From the NCBI RefSeq assembly GCF_019991125.1, contig NZ_JAGENB010000011.1, forward strand, positions 1 to 64,000: DNA of 64,000 nt. The letters are read 5' to 3'. Source of the stretch: Phyllobacterium calauticae (GTDB taxonomy: Bacteria; Pseudomonadota; Alphaproteobacteria; Rhizobiales; Rhizobiaceae). The notes under the pieces are model-generated. The model saw only the letters and a program-made list of their open reading frames with translations, had not been told where the DNA came from and searched no databases. Made by a program: the position numbers and the translations under genes. Below, one piece after another: positions 50,710 to 60,587 of the stretch (within the stretch, counting starts at the first letter, position 1; the number at the start of each line of letters is the position of its first letter).

Positions 50710-51836
50710 TGCAAATCCAGATAAGACCGCCCGTCGCCGCCGTGGAAATCCGCAACGCCAACCGCGGCAATGAAAGCTATTCGGCTCTCGTGTGGCGGCG
50801 CCTCAAACGCTCCTGGACCGGCATGATCGGGCTTGTCCTCGTCTGCCTGCTGCTTGTTATGGCCGTCTTCGCCGGTTTCTTTGCCCCTGTCGATCCCTCC
50901 CAGACGGAGATCGGCTTCGCACCGCCGGAAGCCGTGCGCTTCTTCGACAAGGACGGGCATTTCAATCTGCGCCCGCGCACCTATCCGGTCGCCGAGACCG
51001 AGGAACTCGATCCGGTGACATTCCAGCCGGTGGTCGGGCTGGACTATGGCAATCCCCGCCTGCTGGGGTTCTTCGTCAAGGGCTTTGAATACAAGCTGCT
51101 TGGCATCATTCCGGCGGACCGGCATTTCTTCGGCACCCTCGACGGCAAGCCCGTGCATTTCCTTGGAACCGACAAGTTCGGCCGTGACGTTCTCTCCAGA
51201 GCCATTTACGGCTCCCGCGTCTCGCTGATGATTGCGTTGATTGTCGTCTCCATCGTGACGGTTGTCGGCACGACCGTCGGACTGGTCTCCGGCTATTTCG
51301 GCGGACGGTTCGATGCCTGGACACAGCGTTTCGTTGAACTGGTCCTGGCATTTCCCCAGCTTCCGCTGTATCTCGCCCTCAGCTCGCTCATACCCGTCAC
51401 GGCTCCGACGAGCATTTTCCTCGGTTTCGTCATCATCATCATGTCGGCGCTTGGCTGGGCGCAGATGTCGCGTGAAGTGCGCGGCAAGACACTGGCTCTT
51501 GCCCGCATCGAATATGTGCGTGCGGCCCTGGCGGTAGGCGCTTCGGACCGGCGCATCATTTTCCAGCACATTTTTCCCAATGTCATGAGCCACGTGATCG
51601 TTGCCGTCACCATCGCGATCCCGCACATTGTCCTTCTGGAATCCTTTCTGGGCTTCCTGGGGTTTGCGGTGAAGCCTCCCCTGATTTCCTGGGGGCTGAT
51701 GCTGCAGGACACCGCCACCTATTCCGTCATCGGGTCCTACCCGTGGATTCTCACCCCCGTCGCCTTCGTGCTTGTCACCGTCTTTGCCTTCAATGCCCTG
51801 GGCGACGGTTTGCGCGATGCTGTCGATCCCTATTGA
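50709..51836 (+). CDS. Peptide/alpha-galactoside ABC permease, DppC type
   Basis: 375 residues from ATG 50709; upstream in-frame sequence to 50106 is shadow of the first permease. An N-terminal helix (about 35-58) is followed by a periplasmic stretch of about 110 residues, longer than usual for DppC, then five helices with the EAA loop (RAALAVGASDRRIIFQHIFPNVMSHVI). It pairs with the DppB-type permease. Confidence 0.88.
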   Translation: MQIQIRPPVAAVEIRNANRGNESYSALVWRRLKRSWTGMIGLVLVCLLLVMAVFAGFFAPVDPSQTEIGFAPPEAVRFFDKDGHFNLRPRTYPVAETEELDPVTFQPVVGLDYGNPRLLGFFVKGFEYKLLGIIPADRHFFGTLDGKPVHFLGTDKFGRDVLSRAIYGSRVSLMIALIVVSIVTVVGTTVGLVSGYFGGRFDAWTQRFVELVLAFPQLPLYLALSSLIPVTAPTSIFLGFVIIIMSALGWAQMSREVRGKTLALARIEYVRAALAVGASDRRIIFQHIFPNVMSHVIVAVTIAIPHIVLLESFLGFLGFAVKPPLISWGLMLQDTATYSVIGSYPWILTPVAFVLVTVFAFNALGDGLRDAVDPY

Positions 51837-51847
51837 GGCCGGAAACC

Positions 51848-53518
51848 ATGCACACGCAGGAACCAAGCACCATGGCACCCGAACAGCGGCTGGACAGTTC
51901 AGCCCATCGGGACAATCCGATCATCGATGCCCGCAATATCGCCGTCCGCTTCACGGTCGAAGAGGGGGTCGTGGAGGCCGTAAAGGACATCTCCTTCCAA
52001 CTCTATCGCGGCGAGACGATTGCCATTGTCGGCGAATCCGGGTCGGGGAAATCGGTGACCGCCCGCACCATCATGGGACTCCTGACGAAGCGCGCCGTGG
52101 TGTCCCGGGAATCGAAAATTGCCTATGACGGCAAGGATATCCTCAAGTTCTCGAGCCGGGCGCGGCGCGCGCTGCGCGGCAATCGCATGTCCATGATCTT
52201 TCAGGAGCCCATGAGCTCGCTCAACCCGATCTATACGATCGGCAGCCAGATCGTCGAAGCCATCCGTGTGCACCAGCGCATCAGCCGGCGCGACGCCCGG
52301 CAACGCGCGCTGGACCTGTTGATACAGGTGCAAATTCCCGATCCGGAATCCCGGCTCAACCAATATCCGCACCAGCTCTCCGGCGGTCAGCGCCAGCGCG
52401 TGATGATTGCCATGGCGCTCGCCAACAATCCCGACGTATTGATCGCCGACGAGCCGACCACCGCGCTCGACGTGACGGTGCAGGCCCAGATCCTCAACCT
52501 CATCCGCGATCTGCAAAAACGGCTTGGAATGGCCGTCATTCTCATCACCCATGACCTTACCGTCGTCCGGCAGTTTTCCGATTATGTCTATGTCATGCAG
52601 CATGGCGAGGTGAAGGAGCACAACACGACCGCAGCGCTCTTTGCCGCCCCCCGCCACCCCTATACGTGCCATCTCCTCGGGTCCGAACCCAGAGGACAGG
52701 CCAATCCGATGCCGGCGGACTGCGAAGCCATTCTGGAGGGCAAGTCGGTGCGGGTGACCTACATGCTGAAACGCGGCGGCTTCTTCAAGCCGCAATTGCA
52801 CGAGCTTGTGGCTGTCGACAGTCTCAGCCTGAAACTCCACAGACACGAGACGCTCGGTATCGTCGGTGAATCCGGCTCCGGCAAGACCACCTTCGGACAG
52901 GCGCTCGTCCGGCTCGTGCATACGGACAGCGGCGAGATTTACTTCGACCGGCAGCCGATCCACGACAAGTCGCGGGCCGAAATGCGGCCGCTGCGCTCGC
53001 GCATGCAGATCGTGTTCCAGGACCCGTTTTCCTCGCTCAACCCGCGCATGTCGATCGGGCAGATCATCGAGGAGGGACTGGTTATCAACGGGATCGGCGT
53101 CAACCGGGCCGACCGTCTCGACCGTGTCCAGAAAGCCCTGGCAAGTGCCGGGATGCCGCACAATATCCTGTCCCGCTTCCCGCACGAATTCTCCGGCGGC
53201 CAGCGTCAGCGCATTGCCATTGCACGCGCCATTGCGCTCGAACCGGAATTCATCCTTCTCGACGAACCGACCTCTGCACTCGACCTGTCTGTCCAGGCGC
53301 AGATCATCGACCTCCTGCGCAAGCTGCAGGATGAGCGCGGCCTCAGTTACCTCTTCATTTCCCACGACCTGAAAGTCGTTCGTGCTCTTTGCCATCGTGT
53401 CATGGTCATGCAGCACGGCAAGGTCGTCGAGGAGGGTCCCGTCAACGACGTTCTCTTTCATCCCAAGACCGCCTACACTGAACGGCTTGTCAAAGCCGCC
53501 TTCGAGGTAGCCGCATAA
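51848..53518 (+). CDS. Fused double ABC ATPase for the alpha-galactoside importer
   Basis: 556 residues from ATG 51848. It joins the DppD- and DppF-type ATPases in one chain: first half with Walker A GESGSGKS near 65, [15 protein letters not shown] and [11 protein letters not shown]; second half with GESGSGKT near 340, [15 protein letters not shown] and [11 protein letters not shown]. Both sites look active. The fusion is common in sugar-linked members of this transporter class. It starts 11 nt after the permease stop. Confidence 0.92.
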   Translation: MHTQEPSTMAPEQRLDSSAHRDNPIIDARNIAVRFTVEEGVVEAVKDISFQLYRGETIAIVGESGSGKSVTARTIMGLLTKRAVVSRESKIAYDGKDILKFSSRARRALRGNRMSMIFQEPMSSLNPIYTIGSQIVEAIRVHQRISRRDARQRALDLLIQVQIPDPESRLNQYPHQLSGGQRQRVMIAMALANNPDVLIADEPTTALDVTVQAQILNLIRDLQKRLGMAVILITHDLTVVRQFSDYVYVMQHGEVKEHNTTAALFAAPRHPYTCHLLGSEPRGQANPMPADCEAILEGKSVRVTYMLKRGGFFKPQLHELVAVDSLSLKLHRHETLGIVGESGSGKTTFGQALVRLVHTDSGEIYFDRQPIHDKSRAEMRPLRSRMQIVFQDPFSSLNPRMSIGQIIEEGLVINGIGVNRADRLDRVQKALASAGMPHNILSRFPHEFSGGQRQRIAIARAIALEPEFILLDEPTSALDLSVQAQIIDLLRKLQDERGLSYLFISHDLKVVRALCHRVMVMQHGKVVEEGPVNDVLFHPKTAYTERLVKAAFEVAA

Positions 53519-53535
53519 TCCTCCCGGAGATTGCC

Positions 53536-54909
53536 ATGTCAAAACAGCCCAAAGTCACCTTTATCGGAGCCGGATCGACCGTCTTCATGAAAAACATCAT
53601 CGGCGATATTCTGCAGCGCCCGGCCCTGTCGGGCGCAAAAATCGCGCTGATGGACATCAATCCGCAGCGCCTCGCCGAGAGCGCCATCGTCGCCGGCAAG
53701 CTGGCAAAAACACTCGATGCCAAGGCGGTCATCGAAACGCATACGGACCGCCGGCGTGCACTCGAGAAGGCGGACTTCGTCGTGGTTGCGTTCCAGATCG
53801 GCGGATACGAGCCCTGCACCGTCACGGATTTCGAGGTTCCGAAGAAATACGGCCTGCGCCAGACCATTGCCGACACCCTTGGCGTTGGCGGCATCATGCG
53901 CGGCCTGCGGACCGTACCGCACCTCTGGGCAATCTGCGAGGACATGCTGGCGGTCTGCCCGCAGGCCATCCTGCTGCAGTATGTGAATCCCATGGCCATC
54001 AACACCTGGGCAATCGCTGAAAAATACCCGACGATCCGCCAGGTGGGTCTCTGCCATTCCGTGCAGGGAACGGCGGGCGAACTGGCGCGCGACCTCGACA
54101 TTCCAATTGGAGAAATCCGCTATCGCGCTGCAGGCATCAACCATATGGCCTTCTACCTGCAGTTCGAACACCAGCAGCCCGATGGCAGTTACCGCGACCT
54201 CTATCCGGATCTTGTTCGGGGCTATCGCGAGGGGCGGTTGCCCAAGCCCAGCCACTGGAATCCGCGCTGCCCGAACAAGGTCCGCTACGAGATGCTGACG
54301 CGGCTCGGCTATTTCGTCACTGAAAGCTCCGAGCACTTTGCCGAGTACACGCCCTATTTCATCAAAGAAGGCCGCGACGATCTGATCGAAAAGTTCGGCA
54401 TTCCGCTGGACGAATACCCCAAGCGCTGCATCGAGCAGATCGAACGCTGGAAGGGACAGGCGGAAACCTATGCCAAGGCCGATAGGATCGAAGTGAGCGA
54501 AAGCCGCGAATATGCCTCGTCCATCATGAATTCCGTATGGACCGGCGAACCATCGGTCGTCTACGGCAATGTGCGCAACAATGGCTGCATCACGTCCCTG
54601 CCCGCCAATTGTGCGGCAGAGGTGCCATGCCTTGTCGATGCGTCCGGCATTCAGCCAACCCATGTCGGCGCGCTGCCGCCGCAACTCACCGCCCTCATCC
54701 GCACCAACATCAATGTACAGGAACTGACCGTGCAGGCGCTGATGACCGAAAACCGGGATCACATCTACCACGCGGCGATGATGGACCCGCATACCGCCGC
54801 AGAATTGGACCTCGATCAGATATGGTCGCTCGTCGATGATCTTCTTGCCGCGCATGGCGATTGGCTTCCAGCCTGGGCCCGTGGTTCCCGGAAAGTGCAG
54901 GCCGCTTAG
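53536..54909 (+). CDS. melA: Second GH4 alpha-galactosidase
   Basis: 457 residues, GH4 family: NAD motif GAGST (11-15), metal ligands C173 (GLCHS) and H203 (GINHM), and YVNPMAINTW near 149. It differs enough from the first GH4 enzyme to suggest another substrate, for example galactosides versus glucosides, or different oligosaccharide length. GGAG precedes the ATG, 17 nt after the ATPase stop; it closes the operon, followed by a long hairpin. Confidence 0.92.
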   Translation: MSKQPKVTFIGAGSTVFMKNIIGDILQRPALSGAKIALMDINPQRLAESAIVAGKLAKTLDAKAVIETHTDRRRALEKADFVVVAFQIGGYEPCTVTDFEVPKKYGLRQTIADTLGVGGIMRGLRTVPHLWAICEDMLAVCPQAILLQYVNPMAINTWAIAEKYPTIRQVGLCHSVQGTAGELARDLDIPIGEIRYRAAGINHMAFYLQFEHQQPDGSYRDLYPDLVRGYREGRLPKPSHWNPRCPNKVRYEMLTRLGYFVTESSEHFAEYTPYFIKEGRDDLIEKFGIPLDEYPKRCIEQIERWKGQAETYAKADRIEVSESREYASSIMNSVWTGEPSVVYGNVRNNGCITSLPANCAAEVPCLVDASGIQPTHVGALPPQLTALIRTNINVQELTVQALMTENRDHIYHAAMMDPHTAAELDLDQIWSLVDDLLAAHGDWLPAWARGSRKVQAA

Positions 54910-54927
54910 ACAGAGCGATGCATTGTA

Positions 54928-54957
54928 TCAATTGCAGGGCGGTCACCCTGCAATTGA
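54928..54957 (+). terminator. Perfect 12-bp hairpin ending the alpha-galactoside operon
   Basis: TCAATTGCAGGG (54928-54939), 6-nt loop, CCCTGCAATTGA (54946-54957), 19 nt past the second GH4 stop. There is no T-run, but stem length and place fit an operon terminator. Confidence 0.65.
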
Positions 54958-55086
54958 ACACCGGCGGCATGCTTGCGACGGAGGCGAATGGGAAAAAGCG
55001 GGGAGCAAGGCAAAAATCTGTTCACGATGCCGGCGGCAGAGGCTACAGCAGTGCATCACTGGCATGCAAAGGTTGGAGCTGAGCCC

Positions 55087-56319
55087 ATGACCGATACCGT
55101 TACCGATCGTTTTCTTCGCTACGTCGTCATCGACACCCAATCGGATCCCAAATCGTCCGCACAACCGTCCACCGAGAAGCAGAAGAATCTGGGCCGTGTG
55201 CTGGTTGGGGAATTGCTCGCCATCGGCCTGTCCGATGCGCATATGGACGAGCACGGCTATGTCCACGCAACCATCCCGTCCAATGTCGACAAGCCGGTGC
55301 CGGTCATCTGTTTCTGCTCGCACATGGACACGGCGCCCGATTTTACCGGCACAAACGTCAAGCCGCGCATCCTGCATAACTATGGCGGCGGCGACATACA
55401 ACTTCCAGGCGATCCGCAGCAGGTCATCCGGGTCAGCGACCATCCCGTCCTGCTTGACCAGATCGGCAATGACATCATCACGACAGACGGAACCACCCTT
55501 CTCGGTGCCGATGACAAGGCCGGGCTGGCGGAAATCATTACCGCTGCACAGTTCCTCGTCGACAACCCGGATATCCGCCACGGCACGATCAAACTGCTGC
55601 TCACCGTGGACGAGGAAATCGGGCGCGGCGTCGACAAGGTGGACGTGGCCAAGCTCGGCGCACAGTTCGCCTATACCGTCGACGGCGAAACCGCAGGCCA
55701 TATCGAGGACGAGAGTTTCTCGGCCGACGGGGTCGACATCACCATTTCGGGTGTCGCAATTCATCCGGGCTTCGCCAAGGACAAGATGGAAAACGCCATC
55801 AAGATCGCCGGCGCCATCATCGACCGGCTGCCGCGAGACATCGCGCCCGAGACAACGGAAGGCAAAGAGGGTTTCATCCATCCGACAGGTGTCACCGGTT
55901 CGATGGAAAAGGCGGCGCTCAGCTTCATCATCCGCGATTTTACCGATGACGGCCTTGCCGCCAAGGAAACCATGCTCGAAGCGCTGGTGAAGGAAGTCAT
56001 GGACGGTTATCCCGGTTCGTCCTACACGTTCACCGTCAGGCAGCAGTACCGCAACATGAAGTCCGTCCTCGACCGCCACCCGGAGATCGTCGACAACGCG
56101 GTTGAAGCGGTCCGCCGGGCCGGCATGGTGCCGGTGCGCGGCAGCATCCGTGGCGGCACCGACGGTTCGCGGCTGTCCTTCATGGGCTTGCCCTGCGCCA
56201 ACATTTTTGCCGGCGGCCACGCCTTCCACTCACCGCTCGAATGGGTCAGCCGCCAGGACATGGAAAGAGCCGTCAAGACGCTGGTCGAGCTTGCAAAGAT
56301 CTGGGAAGAACGGGCCTAG
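55087..56319 (+). CDS. pepT: Peptidase T (tripeptide aminopeptidase)
   Basis: 410 residues from ATG 55087, with GGAG 8 nt upstream; the usual length for PepT. Zinc and catalytic residues of the M20B family are present: H79 and D81 (SHMDTAPDF), D142 (GADDKAG), E176-E177 (DEEIGRG), and the RGGTDGS segment near 358. It trims the N-terminal residue of tripeptides in the cytoplasm. It sits between the sugar operon and the peptide transport island, with its own transcription unit after the 54928 hairpin. Confidence 0.94.
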   Translation: MTDTVTDRFLRYVVIDTQSDPKSSAQPSTEKQKNLGRVLVGELLAIGLSDAHMDEHGYVHATIPSNVDKPVPVICFCSHMDTAPDFTGTNVKPRILHNYGGGDIQLPGDPQQVIRVSDHPVLLDQIGNDIITTDGTTLLGADDKAGLAEIITAAQFLVDNPDIRHGTIKLLLTVDEEIGRGVDKVDVAKLGAQFAYTVDGETAGHIEDESFSADGVDITISGVAIHPGFAKDKMENAIKIAGAIIDRLPRDIAPETTEGKEGFIHPTGVTGSMEKAALSFIIRDFTDDGLAAKETMLEALVKEVMDGYPGSSYTFTVRQQYRNMKSVLDRHPEIVDNAVEAVRRAGMVPVRGSIRGGTDGSRLSFMGLPCANIFAGGHAFHSPLEWVSRQDMERAVKTLVELAKIWEERA

Positions 56320-56332
56320 CGCCAAATTTGCT

Positions 56333-57010
56333 CTAGAGTGCCCGCGCGTTGCGGGCACCATATCTGCAGGCCAGGCGATCGATAGTGATGACCAGCGTTC
56401 CCAGCCCCAGAAAACCGGCAGTCATCCAGGCCATGTTCACCGCCGTTTCGTCAAGACCGATCTCCGGGACATCGATAAACGGATAGGGATAGAACCCGGA
56501 GACATAGCCGTGGATCAGGGTGTAGACCGCATAAGCCGCGGGGAAAGACAGCCACCACAAGGCATGGCGCCACAAGAGCGCGCCGCGCCTGACCCAGAAC
56601 AGCCAGTCAATGAAGTAAAGCACCGGCACGGCGTAATGGAGAATCTGGTCGCCGCGCGCCTGCCATCCCGTTGGCCGCCACGCGGTCTGCAGGACAAGGG
56701 CATAAATGACGCTGGTCATGACCACGTATGACAACAGCGCCGACCTGACCGGAGGACATTGCGCCCATTGCCCCGGCCGGGACCGTGGTACGGCCAGGGA
56801 AAACACCAGGCCGAGAAAAACAAGCGCATTGGTCTGGATGGTGAAATAACTGAAAAAGTTAGCCGTCAATCGGAGCCGGCTGACATGGGCGGCGGGTATG
56901 ATGGCAAAATACGCGATGCCAATACCCGCCAGCACGACCATTGCGAGCATGGAGCGGTAGATTCGAACGGCCGTGATATCCGATGTTTGAATGATTTGTG
57001 GTGATTTCAC
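56333..57010 (-). CDS. Pr6Pr family membrane protein
   Basis: 225 residues with six membrane helices and the Pr6Pr signatures NFFSYFTIQTNALVFLGLVF near 53 and HYAVPVLYFIDWLFW near 126, plus HGYVSGFYPYPFIDV near 167. The function of the family is unknown. It is convergent with pepT, 13 nt between stops, and lies downstream of the dipeptide-type binding-protein gene on the same strand. Confidence 0.85.
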   Translation of the reverse strand: MKSPQIIQTSDITAVRIYRSMLAMVVLAGIGIAYFAIIPAAHVSRLRLTANFFSYFTIQTNALVFLGLVFSLAVPRSRPGQWAQCPPVRSALLSYVVMTSVIYALVLQTAWRPTGWQARGDQILHYAVPVLYFIDWLFWVRRGALLWRHALWWLSFPAAYAVYTLIHGYVSGFYPYPFIDVPEIGLDETAVNMAWMTAGFLGLGTLVITIDRLACRYGARNARAL

Positions 57011-57015
57011 CGCCC

Positions 57016-57067
57016 CAGTTTCCTCCTATGGCCGGAGAATGCTCTAGCCATATCCGTCCGGAAACTG
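57016..57067. repeat. Nested inverted repeats between the binding-protein gene and the Pr6Pr gene
   Basis: Outer arms CAGTTTCC (57016-57023) and GGAAACTG (57060-57067), inner arms TATGGC (57027-57032) and GCCATA (57047-57052). All are perfect. They could fold the 3' end of the binding-protein transcript or the leader of the Pr6Pr gene. Confidence 0.5.
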
Positions 57068-57109
57068 AAGCGGTTTTTGCCTAAATCGTCACTGCGCCGA
57101 TCCTTTCAG

Positions 57110-58729
57110 CTATTCCGCCAGATCGACACCGTCGAAACGATGCGAGCCCAGCGGATCCAGCACATATCCGGACACTTTTTTCGACATCGGCATGACGACG
57201 GTCGAATGATCAAGGGCCGCGATCGGCGCCTCTTTCTTGATGATGAGCTGCGCTTCCTCATAAAGCTTGGTGCGCTCGGCCTGATCGGAAACCTGGCGTG
57301 CCTTTTGCAGAAGCGTATCGAGCGGCTGGAAACACCAGTTGGAGTAATTGCTGGCACCGACGCTCGTACAGCTGAAGAAGAAACTCAAGAGGTTATCCGG
57401 ATCGCCATTGTCGCTGGTACCGCCGAGGATGACGGCTCCGTCCCGGTTCTTGTCGCGCGCCTTCTTGAGATATTCGCCCCATTCATAGGAAACGATCTCG
57501 ACCGAGACGCCAACCTTGGCGAAATCGGCCTGGATCAATTCGGCGGCCCGGCGGGCATTGGGCATGTAGGGACGGCTGACCGGCATTGCCCAGATCTTCA
57601 TCGCCAGATTGCTGACGCCCGCAGCCTGAAGCATTGATTTCGCCTTTTCCGGATCGTAGGGATCGTCCTTGACGGCATCGTTGTAGCCCCAGACTGCCGG
57701 CGGCAACGGGTTCTTCGCGACCTGCCCCATACCCTGAAACACGGCATCCACGATGGCCTGTTTGTTGATCGCCATGTTCAACGCCTTGCGCACCTCCGGC
57801 TTGTCGAAGGGCGGAACAAGCGTGTTGTAGGCGAGATAGGCGACATTCAGGCCGGGTTGTTCCAGCACCTTCAATTCGCTGTCGGCTTTCAGCACGGCGA
57901 CATCGGCGGGCGACGGATAGGAGGCAACCTGGCACTCCCCTGCCCGCAGCTTCTGCATCCGCGTCGTCTGGTCGAGGGTAATGGAGAAAATCAGGTCATC
58001 GATCTTCTGCCTGCCGTCCCAGTAATCCGGATTGGCGGTAAAACGGACCACGGAATCCTGCTGGTAATTGACGAACTGATACGGTCCGGTCCCCACCGGC
58101 AGTTCGTTGAGCTGCGTCATCTTTCCATCCGCCTGCAGATGATCAGCATATTCCTTGGAAAGGATCGATGCAAAGTCCATGGCAAGGTTGGCAAGCACCG
58201 AAGCGCTCGGGGCCGCCAGAACGATCTTGACCGTCTTGTCGTCCACCTTGCTGATTTCCTTGACAAGATCGGGAAGGCCCATCGCCGTTGTCATTTCCCA
58301 GGTAACGCCCGTGATATAGCTGTGCCAGGGACTGGTCTTGTCGAGCTGGCGCTGCAGCGAGAAAATAACGTCGTCAGCGTTGAGATCGCGGCTGGGCGTA
58401 AAATACTCTGTCGTATGGAATTTTACGTTGTTTCGAAGCTTGAACGTATAGGTGAGCTTGTCATCGGAAATCGTCCAGCTCTCGGCAAGACCGGGAATGA
58501 CCGTCGTTGTTCCGTTCTGAAACTCCACAAGACGGTTGTACACCGGCTTCGAGGAAGCATCCCATGTGCTGTTGGCGGAATAAAGCGCCGGGTCAAACCC
58601 TTCGGGCGAAGCCTCAGAACAGTAAACCAGTGTTTTGGCGCTGGCCGGTGATGCCAGGACCGGGAAAAGCGCGAGGGATAAAGCGGTGCAGGCAAGAGCT
58701 GCGGATTGCCGGGCAATACCGAAATTCAT
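57110..58729 (-). CDS. Dipeptide-type ABC substrate-binding protein (DppA-like)
   Basis: 539 residues, SBP_bac_5 family, usual length for dipeptide-binding proteins. A signal peptide ends near residue 31 (ASA before KTL). DppA-like stretches include LVYCSEASPEGFDPALYSA, LNADDVIFSLQRQLD and VRKALNMAINKQAIVDAVFQGMG. It would deliver a peptide or peptide-like ligand to an importer whose ATPases are at the right end of the window and whose permeases are presumably beyond it. It follows the creatininase-like and M55 genes on the same strand, 78 nt after the former. Confidence 0.88.
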   Translation of the reverse strand: MNFGIARQSAALACTALSLALFPVLASPASAKTLVYCSEASPEGFDPALYSANSTWDASSKPVYNRLVEFQNGTTTVIPGLAESWTISDDKLTYTFKLRNNVKFHTTEYFTPSRDLNADDVIFSLQRQLDKTSPWHSYITGVTWEMTTAMGLPDLVKEISKVDDKTVKIVLAAPSASVLANLAMDFASILSKEYADHLQADGKMTQLNELPVGTGPYQFVNYQQDSVVRFTANPDYWDGRQKIDDLIFSITLDQTTRMQKLRAGECQVASYPSPADVAVLKADSELKVLEQPGLNVAYLAYNTLVPPFDKPEVRKALNMAINKQAIVDAVFQGMGQVAKNPLPPAVWGYNDAVKDDPYDPEKAKSMLQAAGVSNLAMKIWAMPVSRPYMPNARRAAELIQADFAKVGVSVEIVSYEWGEYLKKARDKNRDGAVILGGTSDNGDPDNLLSFFFSCTSVGASNYSNWCFQPLDTLLQKARQVSDQAERTKLYEEAQLIIKKEAPIAALDHSTVVMPMSKKVSGYVLDPLGSHRFDGVDLAE

Positions 58730-58807
58730 CAGATGTTCTCCTCTTTTGTTTTTATCGGCGGGGCACAGGACAACGCCGCGCCAGTCTTCCTTGCAAACCG
58801 AACCGGA

Positions 58808-59599
58808 TTACGATGCGTCCCAGACCGCCTGCGGCTTGGACCAGAGTTGTTCCGACCGGATCAGCGACACAAGTTCGTCCGCCTGAATCTGGAGGAAGCG
58901 CTCGCCCTTTTCTGCCGATGCCGATCGCGGGTCTCCCATGGTGCCGGTGACCGGGGCTCGTTCCGGGAAGGCGTAGAAGCGGGAAATCCCGGATGTAACC
59001 GATATGGCGCCGTCATGCTTTTCCGCAGCTTCGGAGAACTTCTCCGTCTTCACCATATCCCCGGCGATGGCCAGCATCAGCGAGGATTCCCCTTCACACG
59101 CATGGGTCGGGCCGGCATCCACCTCGAACACCGCGGCCAGCTTTTCCGGCGCGAGCATCCATGGTGTCGTGGCGACGATGGGCATGGCGTATTCCACCGC
59201 CAGCTCACGCACCGAAACCGCCAGAGGATCGATGTTGCCGCCATGGCCGTTGACGATGAGCAGCCTCTGGAAACCGAGAACCTTGAGCGAACGGACGATG
59301 CTCGTCAGCACGGCGCGATAGGCCGCATAGTCGAGGCTGATCGTGCCGCCGAAGGGAAAGTGATGTTCGCTCATGCCAAGCCAGAGGCCGGGCAGAACCG
59401 TTACCGGAATCTCGCCTGCAATCTGCTTTGCCGCCTGCAGCGACACCGCAACGGCACTGGCGGTATCGGTGATAACCGGAAGATGGGGACCATGCTGCTC
59501 AAGCGAACCGACAGGCAGGATCACCAGCGCATCTGGACGCCCCGCCCGCTCCTTCAGTTCCGGGGCCGTCAAGCGGGCCCATTCTACTTCCCTTGTCAT
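58808..59599 (-). CDS. Creatininase-family amidohydrolase
   Basis: 263 residues. The metal-binding residues of the family are present: E34, H36 and D45 (GSLEQHGPHLPVITDT), the His of NGHGGN near 122 and the Glu of ACEGESS near 170. The family hydrolyses cyclic or linear amides (creatinine, formamides in cofactor synthesis); its place between a D-aminopeptidase and a peptide-binding protein suggests an amide or cyclic-peptide substrate. The substrate is inference. It lies 54 nt after the M55 gene. Confidence 0.87.
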   Translation of the reverse strand: MTREVEWARLTAPELKERAGRPDALVILPVGSLEQHGPHLPVITDTASAVAVSLQAAKQIAGEIPVTVLPGLWLGMSEHHFPFGGTISLDYAAYRAVLTSIVRSLKVLGFQRLLIVNGHGGNIDPLAVSVRELAVEYAMPIVATTPWMLAPEKLAAVFEVDAGPTHACEGESSLMLAIAGDMVKTEKFSEAAEKHDGAISVTSGISRFYAFPERAPVTGTMGDPRSASAEKGERFLQIQADELVSLIRSEQLWSKPQAVWDAS

Positions 59600-59653
59600 T
59601 GTTCCAATACTCCCGAAAATGCTCTGTCATCGCGGGTGACAGGCTGTACGTGG

Positions 59654-60478
59654 CTAGAAGGTCAACTGCGAATTGAAGCCGAGAACGAACATGATGAACT
59701 TCGACACATCGACCATATCGTCTCCCTGATAGCGGATCGTATAGCCGTCGGTTCGCTCGACGAACTTCAGATAGGACAGGAATTCGGCGGGAAGCCGGTT
59801 GCGGAAGGTAATCTCCAGAACGGGTTTCTCAATCACCAGCGGCTGCGTCGAACCAATCCGCGACAGGGCCGTCTTCACGCCCGCCCGCAGTTTTTCATGG
59901 GCTGCATTGGGGGTGAGCGAGCGTGCCGAACGGGTGCCATAGGCCCACTTGACGGGAACGGTCACGATGTCCCCGAGATGTTCGTTGATCTCCTGCATCG
60001 CCACATCGTCTCCGGACGCCAGGATGACCGGAACGCCGAAATCACCGGCGGTTGCGGCATTGATACCGGCCTCGGGGACAACCTTGCCATTGATGCGGAT
60101 TTCGTGAAATGCCGTTCCGCCGATGGTATGGGAGAGCACCCCGCCCATATGGCTGGCCCCTGCATGGTAACCGATCAGCATGGCTCCGGCGAATGTTCCG
60201 ACCTCGATGCCCTGCATCATCATCAGCGGTCGCGGCCAGCTGCGGACGATCTGAACATAATCGGGCAAGCGCTCGATCTTGATGCTCTGGCCATTGCCGT
60301 GCGAGTCGCTCAGCACGATTTCCTCGACGCCGTTTTCGTGCGCCTCCTCGCAGGCCGCGACAACCGTGTCCGTCATCCAATCGCGGGCACGTTCATACTC
60401 GAATCCCTCAGGCGTCAGATGATCGCGGCTGACCACACCAACGATCCCCTCAATATCGGCAGAAATGTAAAGGCGCAT
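59654..60478 (-). CDS. M55 family D-aminopeptidase (DppA-type)
   Basis: 274 residues from ATG 60478, with GGGAGG upstream; the frame opens at 60502. It matches Bacillus subtilis DppA: zinc ligands D8 and E10 (SADIEG), H60 (SDSHGNG), H105 (GYHAG) and E136 (VVPEAGI), all at nearly the same positions. M55 enzymes release N-terminal D-amino acids such as D-Ala from short peptides and form a decamer with the active site inside. First gene of the minus-strand peptide operon, divergent from the M81 gene. Confidence 0.92.
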   Translation of the reverse strand: MRLYISADIEGIVGVVSRDHLTPEGFEYERARDWMTDTVVAACEEAHENGVEEIVLSDSHGNGQSIKIERLPDYVQIVRSWPRPLMMMQGIEVGTFAGAMLIGYHAGASHMGGVLSHTIGGTAFHEIRINGKVVPEAGINAATAGDFGVPVILASGDDVAMQEINEHLGDIVTVPVKWAYGTRSARSLTPNAAHEKLRAGVKTALSRIGSTQPLVIEKPVLEITFRNRLPAEFLSYLKFVERTDGYTIRYQGDDMVDVSKFIMFVLGFNSQLTF

Positions 60479-60553
60479 GTTTTCCTCCCAGCTCCAGACC
60501 ATATGGCTTAATACGAGATTGACTTTCCGACAAGAAACATAATTTATCTATAG

Positions 60554-60567
60554 GAAAATTAATTTTC
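60554..60567. promoter_or_regulatory. Perfect palindrome in the M55-M81 divergent promoter region
   Basis: GAAAATTAATTTTC, a perfect 14-bp dyad 20 nt before the M81 start, in an AT-rich stretch. TTGACT at 60519-60524 is nearby. It may bind a regulator of both divergent operons; none is encoded in the window's peptide island. Confidence 0.45.
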
Positions 60568-60587
60568 AAAAGTTTCGGAGGATCACC

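Noticed and set aside
58706-60511. Long plus-strand open frame of 601 codons opposite the creatininase and M55 genes
   Set aside because: It is antisense to two genes with intact catalytic motifs and shows no protein-family features; GC-rich codon bias creates such frames. The same holds for long frames at 51899-53542 and 46034-47596 on the minus strand.
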